A DNA stretch of 64,000 nt. Origin: Microbulbifer thermotolerans. GTDB taxonomy: Bacteria; Pseudomonadota; Gammaproteobacteria; Pseudomonadales; Cellvibrionaceae. Under the pieces are notes generated by a model. It was given only the letters and a program-made list of their open reading frames with translations. It did not search any database and was not told the origin of the DNA. The translations under genes were made by a program, and so were the position numbers. The DNA lies in contig NZ_FOKT01000002.1 of assembly GCF_900112305.1 (NCBI RefSeq), positions 1 through 64,000 of the forward strand, given 5' to 3'. Shown here in pieces: positions 36,047-43,095 of the stretch; within the stretch, counting starts at the first letter, position 1; each line of letters starts with the position of its first letter.

Positions 36047-37438
36047 ATGGAATTGTTTCCGCTGCAGTTAAGCCTGGATCTCGTTATTTTGCTCGCCGCC
36101 GCCGTGGCGATACTCGTCGTTTTGACCGCGTGGCTGGCGAGAGCGGCGCTGGGGCGCCGGCTTGCACAGACAGAGGCGGAGTTGCAGGCTGCCGGGGCGG
36201 AACTGAAGATCGTGGAAGCGCGCTTGGACAGCAGCCGCGAGCGCGAGACTCAGCTCGAGGGTGAAGTGAAAAGGCTGCGCGAGGATCTTGCGGACAAATT
36301 GCAACGTCTGACCCGCAGTCAGGTGCTGGTGGAAAAAAATGAGGCGGCCCTGAAAGAGCAGCAGGCGCTGCTCGAGCAGACCCGCAGGGCCATGGCGGAA
36401 CAGTTTGAAAATCTGGCCAATCGCATTTTCGAGGAAAAGCAACAGGTGTTTGTGCGCCGCAGCGAGGACAGCCTGCGCAAGAGCCTGGACCCGTTGGAGC
36501 GCCAGCTGGGAGAGTTCCGCAAGCGGGTGGAACATGTCTACGACCGCGAAAACGCGGAGCGCAATAGCCTGTTGGGGCAGATAAAGGCACTGCGTGAACA
36601 GACACAGCGGATCAGCGAGGAGGCGTTGAATCTGACCTCGGCCCTGAAGGGGGATCGCAAGATTCAAGGGAACTGGGGCGAGGTGGTGCTGGAGCGGTTG
36701 CTGGAGGAGTCCGGGCTGCAAAAAGGGCGCGAGTACGAGACCCAGGTGACCATTACCCAAGATGGCCGCCGCCGCCAGCCGGACGTGATCGTGCGCCTGC
36801 CGGAGAACAAGGATCTGATTATCGATGCCAAGGTTTCACTGGTGGATTACGAGCGTTACAGCGCCGCGGAAACTGAAGAGGAGCGGGCCCGGGCACTGAA
36901 GCAGCATGTGAACTCCCTGCGCGCCCACATTACAGGCCTTAATAAAAAAGCCTACGAGCAGTTGGAAGGTGTGCGCACACTGGACTTCGTTTTTATTTTT
37001 GTTCCCATCGAAGCGGCATACATGCTGGCAATGCAGGCGGACCCGGAGTTGTTCCGCTTTGCCTATGAACGCCAGATCGTGCTGGTAAGCCCCACCAGCC
37101 TGATGGCCACCTTGCGCACGGTGGAGAATATCTGGCGTTATGAGAAACAAAATAAAAACGCGGAGAAGATTGCCGAGGAAGCGGGCAAACTGCACGATCA
37201 GTTCGCCATGGTACTGGAATCACTCGATGAACTGGGAGGGCGCCTGCGCCAGGCGCAGGATGCCTATGACCAGACCTATAAGCGCCTGGCCACCGGCCGC
37301 GGCAATGCGGTCAAGCGTATCGACAGCCTGCGCAAGCTGGGTGCCCGCACTCGCAAGCAGATTGCCGCGGAGCTGCGCGAGCGCGCGGCGGCGGAGGAAC
37401 AGGCAGCTCTGCCAGAGCCGGAAGCGGACGGCGGCTGA
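36047..37438 (+). CDS. rmuC: DNA recombination protein RmuC
   Basis: A 463-residue protein with one N-terminal membrane anchor (LDLVILLAAAVAILVVLTAWL) and a long coiled coil (about 35-220). The RmuC endonuclease-like domain shows KGDRKIQGNWGEVVLERLLEESGL, DVIVRLPENKDLIIDAKVSL and FVFIFVPIEAAY. It limits inversions and rearrangements at short inverted repeats in E. coli. The ATG at 36047 is chosen; the open frame runs further upstream across the murI start. It is the first gene of a three-gene operon. Confidence 0.94.
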   Translation: MELFPLQLSLDLVILLAAAVAILVVLTAWLARAALGRRLAQTEAELQAAGAELKIVEARLDSSRERETQLEGEVKRLREDLADKLQRLTRSQVLVEKNEAALKEQQALLEQTRRAMAEQFENLANRIFEEKQQVFVRRSEDSLRKSLDPLERQLGEFRKRVEHVYDRENAERNSLLGQIKALREQTQRISEEALNLTSALKGDRKIQGNWGEVVLERLLEESGLQKGREYETQVTITQDGRRRQPDVIVRLPENKDLIIDAKVSLVDYERYSAAETEEERARALKQHVNSLRAHITGLNKKAYEQLEGVRTLDFVFIFVPIEAAYMLAMQADPELFRFAYERQIVLVSPTSLMATLRTVENIWRYEKQNKNAEKIAEEAGKLHDQFAMVLESLDELGGRLRQAQDAYDQTYKRLATGRGNAVKRIDSLRKLGARTRKQIAAELRERAAAEEQAALPEPEADGG

Positions 37439-37443
37439 GCCAG

Positions 37444-38376
37444 ATGGAGACATTTTCCTTTGCTTTCTCTGTTACCGGGCCGATTTTTCTGACGCTGATT
37501 ATCGGTTACTGGCTGGCGAAGATCGGTTTGTTGCGGCGCGCCTTTGTCGACGACGCGTCGCGCCTGGTGTTTCTGATCACTCTGCCGATATTGCTGTTTA
37601 TTAATATTTTTACCGCAGAGGCGGAGCTTCGGCGCGAACTGCCGCTGCTGGCGGCGGGATTGATCGGTACCCTGGTGACAATTCCTCTCGCATGGCTGGC
37701 AGCGCGACCGCTGACACGGGGGGATCGCAGTGCATTTATTCAGGGCGCCTTTCGCGGCAATTTGGGAATTATCGGCCTCGCCTGGGCGGCCAACGCTTAC
37801 GGCAATAGTGGATTGGCGCAGGCGGCGCTGCTGATGGCGGTGGTGACAATCGTCTACAACCTGGCAGCCGTCATTTTGTTCTCAGTGTACAGCCAGGATA
37901 TCAAGTTCAGTTGGCGCAAACTGGCGAGAGATATTGCCCAGAATCCACTGATTATTGCCATAGTGCTGGCGCTGATCTGTAAACAACTGGCATTGGCGCT
38001 GCCGCAGATATTGCTGCAAACAGGGGAATACCTGGCATCGATTACGCTTCCGGTGGCGCTCTTGTGCATCGGTGCCAGTCTGGATTTTAGCCTGTTGCGC
38101 CGCAGCTCCCTGGCCGCTTTGGGGGCGGTCGGCTTCAAATTAGTGCTGGTACCCGCAGTCATGCTCACCGCTGGTTGGCTTTTTCAGCTGCCGGCACAGT
38201 CCATGGGGGTGTTGTTATTGCTTGCCTGTACGCCGAGCGCCACGGTTTCCTTTATTATGGCGCGCGCAATGGGTGGCAATAGTCAGCTTGCCGCCAATGT
38301 TGTTGCCCTCAGTACACTCCTTTCCATTATTACCGCGAGCCTAGGGCTGGCGTTGTTAGAGGTGTTTTTCCAATGA
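37444..38376 (+). CDS. AEC family (auxin efflux carrier-type) transporter
   Basis: A 310-residue inner-membrane protein with about ten hydrophobic helices. The AEC hallmarks are FRGNLGIIGLAWAANAYG in the first half and LACTPSATVSFIMARAMGGN in the second, matching the bile-acid-sodium-symporter-like inverted repeat fold. The substrate is unknown; bacterial members export small carboxylates or amino acids. The start is 5 bp after rmuC, and the stop overlaps the next start (ATGA), so it is co-translated with the DUF2489 gene. Confidence 0.9.
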   Translation: METFSFAFSVTGPIFLTLIIGYWLAKIGLLRRAFVDDASRLVFLITLPILLFINIFTAEAELRRELPLLAAGLIGTLVTIPLAWLAARPLTRGDRSAFIQGAFRGNLGIIGLAWAANAYGNSGLAQAALLMAVVTIVYNLAAVILFSVYSQDIKFSWRKLARDIAQNPLIIAIVLALICKQLALALPQILLQTGEYLASITLPVALLCIGASLDFSLLRRSSLAALGAVGFKLVLVPAVMLTAGWLFQLPAQSMGVLLLLACTPSATVSFIMARAMGGNSQLAANVVALSTLLSIITASLGLALLEVFFQ

Positions 38377-38837
38377 ATGTTTTTCCCGTTTGGGTACTGA
38401 TTGTGGCCGCCCTGATCTTATTTGCTTTGGCGGTGGTGGCTGGTTATTACCTGCGCAAACTGCATCTTGCACAAAAACAGCAGGCGCAGCAGCTGGCGGA
38501 GTTGGAACAGGCCGCTGCAGACCAGCGCCAGCGGGTTAACGACAGTATTCAGATAATTGCGCGCACATTGTTGGATGATGGTGTAGGGCTGACGGAGGCG
38601 TCGATCCGTATTCGCGTACTGTTGGATGCCCTGCAGGTGGAGCAGGGCGTCCGCGAGGAATTTGTGGTTTTTTATACGGTCGCTGAGAAAACCAGCCATA
38701 TTCCAATCCTGAAGGAATGGAAAAAACTGCCGCGCAAAAAGCAGTTTCAGTTTGAGCGCGAAATGGCAAAAATCGAAGATGAGTACCGGGATTTTGCCCT
38801 GGATGCGGCGCGGCGGATTTTGGGCCGCACCTTCTGA
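38373..38837 (+). CDS. DUF2489 domain-containing membrane-anchored protein
   Basis: A 154-residue protein with an N-terminal transmembrane helix (VWVLIVAALILFALAVVAGYYL), a coiled-coil linker (LAQKQQAQQLAELEQAAADQRQR), and the DUF2489 domain with SIQIIARTLLDDGVGLTEASIRI and the tail EWKKLPRKKQFQFEREM. The function is unknown. It overlaps the transporter by 4 bases. Confidence 0.88.
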   Translation: MNVFPVWVLIVAALILFALAVVAGYYLRKLHLAQKQQAQQLAELEQAAADQRQRVNDSIQIIARTLLDDGVGLTEASIRIRVLLDALQVEQGVREEFVVFYTVAEKTSHIPILKEWKKLPRKKQFQFEREMAKIEDEYRDFALDAARRILGRTF

Positions 38838-38886
38838 CAGGTGTGCGGTGTTACGGTGCCAGGGGCCGGGGGTATCCGCGACCTTT

Positions 38887-39099
38887 GGAAACTCTGATTA
38901 ATTCACGTTCTGGGGGCAGAGATTCTTCGTGGGCGGATGAGAAGCTCAGGTGATAGGATGGATATTTCGAAACCGTCGGATACAGGGATGTATCCGACGG
39001 AGCTACAGGGAAGTACTTGTGCGTTTTCGAAATACCCATCCTGTTGCCTGAGTGCCCCGGAACCCACCGTAGTATCCCCTCGAATTAATCAGAGGTTCC
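38887..39099 (-). mobile_element. 213-bp MITE-like element, copy 3
   Basis: The left end is GGAAACTCTGATTAATTC (one change from the consensus) and the right end GAATTAATCAGAGGTTCC. It is flanked by CTTT on both sides (38883-38886 and 39100-39103), a different 4-bp duplication from copies 1 and 2. The core has the same TTTCGAAA boxes, the GGATACAGGGATGTATCC hairpin and CTCAGGTGATAGGATGG / CCATCCTGTTGCCTGAG arms. It inserted between convergent genes, the DUF2489 gene and trmA. Confidence 0.87.
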
Positions 39100-39160
39100 C
39101 TTTGTGAAAGAATCGCGCTTCCTTGGCGGACCGGGGCGGCCACAGTTGCAGTGCGCATGG

Positions 39161-39173
39161 ATCAGAGGTTCCC
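39161..39173. repeat. Solo fragment of the 213-bp element end
   Basis: ATCAGAGGTTCCC repeats the right end of copy 3 plus its next base, 61 bp beyond that end. It may be a remnant of an older or nested insertion, or chance. Confidence 0.35.
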
Positions 39174-39215
39174 AGGCTTGATCGCTGCTCTGTCGGTGCG
39201 GCTTTTGCGCCGCGC

Positions 39216-40304
39216 CTATTTTCGCACCAGTAACAATCCCGTTTCAGTGTGTTCCGTATAGGGAAACTGATCGAATAAGGCAAAGCGCTCAATTCTGTGT
39301 GTCTTGCTCAGAGCCTTTAGATTGTCCAGCTGTGTATGGGGGTTGCAGGAGATGTACAGAATACGCGGAAAACGCGCGACCATGGCACAGGTCTCCGCAT
39401 CCAGGCCGGCCCGCGGCGGGTCCACCAGCACCGTGGAAAAGTCGTAGCTGTCCAGGTCGATGTCCCGTAGTCTTCGGAAGGGCCGCACCCGGTCAATGGC
39501 TTGGGTAAACTCCTCGCTGGACAGGCGCACGATGTTTAGATTGCTTACGCCGTTCATGCGGATGTTTTCCTGCGCCGCATTGACCGAAACCTTCGAAATC
39601 TCCGTTGCCAGCACCTTGTCGAAATGTTCGGCCAGGGGAATGGTGAAGTTGCCATTGCCGCAATAAAGCTCCAGCAGGTCACCCCCGCTATCGCCGCAGG
39701 CATCTTTGGCCCACTGGATCATGGCGCGGCAGATTTCGCCGTTGGGCTGGGTAAAACTGCCTTCTACCTGCTTGTAGTGATAGGTTTTATTACCTATTTG
39801 CAGCGCTTCGGTGACATAGTCCCGCTCCAGTACGAGCTTTTGCCTGCGTGAGCGGCCGAGAACCGGGTAGCCGAGTTTTTCTTGCAATGCACGGGCTTCC
39901 GCCACCCAGGCATCATCCAGTTTCTTGTGGTAGATCAGGGTGATCAGTGCGTCACCGCTCAAGGTGGTCAGGAATTCCGCTGAGAACAGCCTTTTACGCA
40001 ATACTTCACTGTCGTTGACTGCGGCTAGTAGCCTTGGCATCAGGTGATTGATCAGCTCGGAGCCGACGGTGAATTCCTCGATAACAAATGGCTTTTTGTA
40101 CTCACCCTGACGGTACATGGCGTAGTGGGCGCGGCCGCCTTCCTGCCAGATCTTGAACTCGGCCCGCAGGCGGTAGTGGATCGGCGGTGACGGGAAAACT
40201 TCCGGTTCCAGGTCCGTATAGCCGCTGTAGGCCTCGCGCAGCCGTTCGGCCTTTTGCCGCAGCTGGTTTTCATAGTCTCCGGTGTTAACGCGATGTATAG
40301 CCAT
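39216..40304 (-). CDS. trmA: tRNA (uracil-5-)-methyltransferase TrmA
   Basis: A 362-residue enzyme (E. coli TrmA is 366) that makes m5U54 in the tRNA T loop using SAM. Signatures are the SAM motif LLELYCGNGNFTIPLA, the motif VLVDPPRAGLD, and the catalytic-cysteine motif YISCNPHTQLDNL near residue 320. The C-terminal FPYTEHTETGLLL is diagnostic for TrmA. The ATG at 40304 is chosen; the frame is open for 80 more codons upstream, across the divergent yjbQ gene. It diverges from yjbQ with 64 bp between starts. Confidence 0.95.
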   Translation of the reverse strand: MAIHRVNTGDYENQLRQKAERLREAYSGYTDLEPEVFPSPPIHYRLRAEFKIWQEGGRAHYAMYRQGEYKKPFVIEEFTVGSELINHLMPRLLAAVNDSEVLRKRLFSAEFLTTLSGDALITLIYHKKLDDAWVAEARALQEKLGYPVLGRSRRQKLVLERDYVTEALQIGNKTYHYKQVEGSFTQPNGEICRAMIQWAKDACGDSGGDLLELYCGNGNFTIPLAEHFDKVLATEISKVSVNAAQENIRMNGVSNLNIVRLSSEEFTQAIDRVRPFRRLRDIDLDSYDFSTVLVDPPRAGLDAETCAMVARFPRILYISCNPHTQLDNLKALSKTHRIERFALFDQFPYTEHTETGLLLVRK

Positions 40305-40368
40305 ATTAAAATGCCGTGCTGGATCAGTAAGCGGGCGCGCATTGTAAGAAAAGCATTGAGGAATCTCT

Positions 40369-40773
40369 ATGGCGATAGGGGAGCTTAGCATCCCGGTACG
40401 GGGGCAGGGTTTGCACGAATTCACCGCGCAGGTGGCTGAATGGCTGGCGAAGCAGAATGTCGATGAAGGGCTGTGCACCTTGTTTATCCAGCATACCTCC
40501 GCCAGCTTGCTGATCCAGGAGAACGCTGACCCTTCGGCGCGCACAGACCTGGAAAACTGGCTGAACCGGCTGGTACCCGAAGGTGACAGGCTCTATACAC
40601 ACACGCTTGAGGGGCCCGACGATATGCCGGCGCATATCAAAGCGGCGTTGACGGCAACGAGCCTCTCTATTCCAGTGAAAGGCGGGCGCCTGCTGTTGGG
40701 CACCTGGCAGGGCATCTATTTGTGGGAGCACAGGCACTGCCGCGGCAGGCGGCGCGTGATTGTGCATATCTGA
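40369..40773 (+). CDS. YjbQ family protein (secondary thiamine-phosphate synthase-type, UPF0047)
   Basis: A 134-residue single-domain protein with the YjbQ signature: FIQHTSASLLIQENADP, then LEGPDDMPAHIKAAL, and the end LLGTWQGIYLWEHR. E. coli YjbQ has weak thiamine-phosphate-synthase activity; the physiological role is unclear. It converges with the tus cluster, and only 14 bp separate it from tusE. Confidence 0.92.
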   Translation: MAIGELSIPVRGQGLHEFTAQVAEWLAKQNVDEGLCTLFIQHTSASLLIQENADPSARTDLENWLNRLVPEGDRLYTHTLEGPDDMPAHIKAALTATSLSIPVKGGRLLLGTWQGIYLWEHRHCRGRRRVIVHI

Positions 40774-40787
40774 CGGGCGAGGGGGGG

Positions 40788-41123
40788 CTACAGGCAGTTT
40801 GTCGGCTTCGGCAGTCCGGCGATTTTGCTTGCCACCTTTGCTGGGCTGGGGGGAAACAGCTGCATCAGGTAGATGCTTTTCCCTTTTTCAGCCCCCAGGT
40901 GCTGGCCGATGTACTTCACCAGCGGGCGCATTGCCGGGGACAGCTCGAACTCTTTGTAGAAGGCTTGCAACAGCCGGATGACTTCCCAGTGTGCTTCTGT
41001 GAGCTCAATTTTTTCGGCACCCGCGAGTTGTTCGGCTACCGCAGGGCTCCAGTCTTCCAGATTGCGCAGGTAGCCCTCTTTGTCCAGCGCAATTTCGCGC
41101 CCTTGCACCAGGAGCTTGTTCAT
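40788..41123 (-). CDS. tusE: Sulfur relay protein TusE
   Basis: A 111-residue TusE/DsrC-family protein. The C-terminal carrier cysteine is in the terminal KPTNCL. The family motifs GYLRNLEDWSPAVAEQLA and EAHWEVIRLLQAFYKEF are present. It accepts sulfur from the TusBCD complex and passes it to MnmA for 2-thiolation of tRNA wobble uridine. The ATG at 41123 overlaps the tusB stop by one base, and an alternative start lies 4 codons upstream. Confidence 0.93.
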   Translation of the reverse strand: MNKLLVQGREIALDKEGYLRNLEDWSPAVAEQLAGAEKIELTEAHWEVIRLLQAFYKEFELSPAMRPLVKYIGQHLGAEKGKSIYLMQLFPPSPAKVASKIAGLPKPTNCL

Positions 41124-41404
41124 CACTTGTACCAACTGACAATGGGATTGTGCCGGGTACAGAGCTCTACCCAGCGGGTGTCATCAATGCCCTCGACCTT
41201 TTCCGGTATCGCGATTCCGCGGGCTTCCGCATCTGCTCTCAGGCAGTAGACAGACCCCGCGGGGGCCGCTTCCCACTTGTGGTCGGTCAGAGCGTAGACA
41301 CCATCTTCAATCAACAGCAGTACATCGCCCTCGGCAAAGGTGGCGAGGCACTCGGTCAGGGCGTTACAGCCGTAGGGAGATTTACTGACGATATGCAGAG
41401 TCAT
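41123..41404 (-). CDS. tusB: Sulfur relay protein TusB (DsrH-like)
   Basis: A 93-residue protein beginning MTLHIVSKSPYGCNALTECL, with the LLLIEDGVYAL motif typical of DsrH/TusB. It is a structural member of the TusBCD heterohexamer in the 2-thiouridine pathway. It is 2 bp from tusC and overlaps tusE. Confidence 0.9.
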   Translation of the reverse strand: MTLHIVSKSPYGCNALTECLATFAEGDVLLLIEDGVYALTDHKWEAAPAGSVYCLRADAEARGIAIPEKVEGIDDTRWVELCTRHNPIVSWYK

Positions 41405-41406
41405 TT

Positions 41407-41787
41407 TCAGAAACTCAAAACCGTATCGTAAGCGGCGATTAGCTTACCGGTATCCTGTACTTGGCGCACTTCCACGCCAGGGATCGTAATTTGATCCGCA
41501 CTGATGCCGCGCTCAATGAGGCTGCGCCCACAGACGAAGATTTGTTCGATGCCAAACATTGGGAGTGCCTGTAGGTTTCGCTGCAGGCTTTTTTGGTGTA
41601 TTTCAGCGGGGGACTGGTTGTCGAGCAGCTGAAAAACACCGTCTGATAGAAATAACAGGTCTGGTACCAAGTCCATTGCCGCGGCGGCAAGCACGGCTTC
41701 CAGTCCTTCGCGGGCCAGGGCATTGCCGTAGGGCGGCTGGCGGCAAAGTGCCAGTGTGCTTTTTCCCTCCACCGTGTCAGCCTCCAA
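41407..41787 (-). CDS. tusC: Sulfur relay protein TusC (DsrF-like)
   Basis: A 126-residue DsrEF-fold protein with the PYGNALAREGLEAVLAAAAMD motif, LFLSDGVFQLL, and KSLQRNLQALPMFGIEQIFVC, characteristic of TusC. It overlaps tusD by 11 bases. The N terminus (MEADTVEGKSTLAL) is read from the ORF start; a slightly later start is possible. Confidence 0.9.
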   Translation of the reverse strand: MEADTVEGKSTLALCRQPPYGNALAREGLEAVLAAAAMDLVPDLLFLSDGVFQLLDNQSPAEIHQKSLQRNLQALPMFGIEQIFVCGRSLIERGISADQITIPGVEVRQVQDTGKLIAAYDTVLSF

Positions 41788-42169
41788 AGGTTACCAGCCG
41801 GTCGGCATTGGCGATTGCGTCAGCCAACTGGCCGAGGCCGGCCAGCTCGAAACCGGGTGCCAGGTTTGCTGCTGATTTTTCCAAGCGTCCGGCTTCGGAT
41901 TCGCTTAATACGCCCCGGCGCTGGGCCGCGGCGATGCAGACCACCAGGTCCAGACCGTGGGCTTGTTGCAGCGCCTGCCATTCGCCGACCAAGTCTGCCT
42001 CATCCTGTGGCGGTGCGGCCAGGACACTGCCGTTGTGCACACCGTCGCAGTAAAAGAACACCCGGTAGAGTTCGTGGCCCTGGGCGAGCAGAGCGCGGGC
42101 GAACCGCAGTGCGCTGGCCGCGGACTGGGATGTGTGCGGGGCTGAGTGGACGGCTAGGGCAAATTTCAT
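41777..42169 (-). CDS. tusD: Sulfurtransferase TusD (DsrE-like)
   Basis: A 130-residue protein starting MKFALAVHSAPHTSQSA. The catalytic cysteine is in RVFFYCDGVHNGS (about residue 42), the position that receives sulfur from TusA. An in-frame upstream start exists at 42196 but lies against a terminator hairpin, so the ATG at 42169 is chosen. It is the first gene of tusDCBE; tusA is not in the window. Confidence 0.92.
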   Translation of the reverse strand: MKFALAVHSAPHTSQSAASALRFARALLAQGHELYRVFFYCDGVHNGSVLAAPPQDEADLVGEWQALQQAHGLDLVVCIAAAQRRGVLSESEAGRLEKSAANLAPGFELAGLGQLADAIANADRLVTFGG

Positions 42170-42184
42170 AGGCTTGGCAATTAA

Positions 42185-42208
42185 AATGCCCCGCACAAGC
42201 GGGGCATT
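42185..42208 (-). terminator. Intrinsic terminator of the YccA-family gene
   Basis: AATGCCCCGC (42185-42194) pairs with GCGGGGCATT (42199-42208) around ACAA. On the minus strand it is followed by TTTTAATT. It lies 28 bp after the stop of the Bax-inhibitor-like gene and just ahead of tusD, separating the two transcripts. Confidence 0.8.
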
Positions 42209-42235
42209 GGGTGGACCTGAAAACAGGGCTGCGGA

Positions 42236-42916
42236 TTAATCGTCGGAAGCGAAGCCGAAGATGTGCAGCAGGCTGGTAAACAGGTTCAGGATATCCAGGT
42301 ACAGCGCAGTGGTGGCCATCAGGTAGTTGGTTTCACCGCCGTGGATAATCCGGCTGGTATCGAAGAGGATAAAGCCGGAAAACAGCAGGGCGATTACACC
42401 ACTTAATACTACGCTGGCCAGGGGCATATATACACCAAAGAAACCGGCGATCACCATGCCCAGGCTGCACACCAGCACACCGATCAGCCCCACGAAAAGG
42501 AAGCCGCCCATAAAGCTGAAATCCTTGCGGGTGGTTAGAACATAGGCGGACAGGGCGAAGAAAATCAGCGCCGTGGTTCCCAGTGCCTGCATGACGATCT
42601 GGCCGCCCCCGGCGAGGCCGAGATAATGCTTGAGCATCGGGCCGAGAGAAGCGCCCAGCAGACCGGTAAAGGCGAATACCACTCCGATACCCGAGGCGGA
42701 GTTGGCGGTGCGCGGCAGCACGAACCAGATGAGTACCAGGGCAGCGATGGAGCAGATAAGGCCCATACCGCGACCCATGTCCAGCGCCAGCGCGATACCG
42801 GCGGTCACGGCACTGAAGAGTACGGTCATCGCCAATAGGGCGTAGGTGTTGCGCAGAACCTTGGCCGTATCCTGGCGGTCCAGCGCTCCGGACTGTGTGT
42901 ATATTTGCGGCTGCAT
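42236..42916 (-). CDS. Bax inhibitor-1/YccA family membrane protein
   Basis: A 226-residue protein with seven hydrophobic helices. The family hallmarks are VLRNTYALLAMTVLFSAVTA at the start, FSGFILFDTSRIIHGGE near helix 6, and YLDILNLFTSLLHIFG at the C terminus. E. coli YccA restrains the FtsH protease when SecY jams, and other members leak Ca2+. It is monocistronic with a clear terminator. Confidence 0.93.
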   Translation of the reverse strand: MQPQIYTQSGALDRQDTAKVLRNTYALLAMTVLFSAVTAGIALALDMGRGMGLICSIAALVLIWFVLPRTANSASGIGVVFAFTGLLGASLGPMLKHYLGLAGGGQIVMQALGTTALIFFALSAYVLTTRKDFSFMGGFLFVGLIGVLVCSLGMVIAGFFGVYMPLASVVLSGVIALLFSGFILFDTSRIIHGGETNYLMATTALYLDILNLFTSLLHIFGFASDD

Positions 42917-43095
42917 TAGCGACTCCTGCTAGTGAACAATTGTATTGAATCATATAGCCGCTAGATTGGACCATCAAGTCAACAGGCCGTTCGTTGACGA
43001 TTTCCTTGACCAGCTGCCAGCGTCGCAGTGATTTGGCCACAAAAAATAGGAATAGAGTCGCTGCCTTTCGCCCTTGGTTCTGTGTACCAGCTGCT

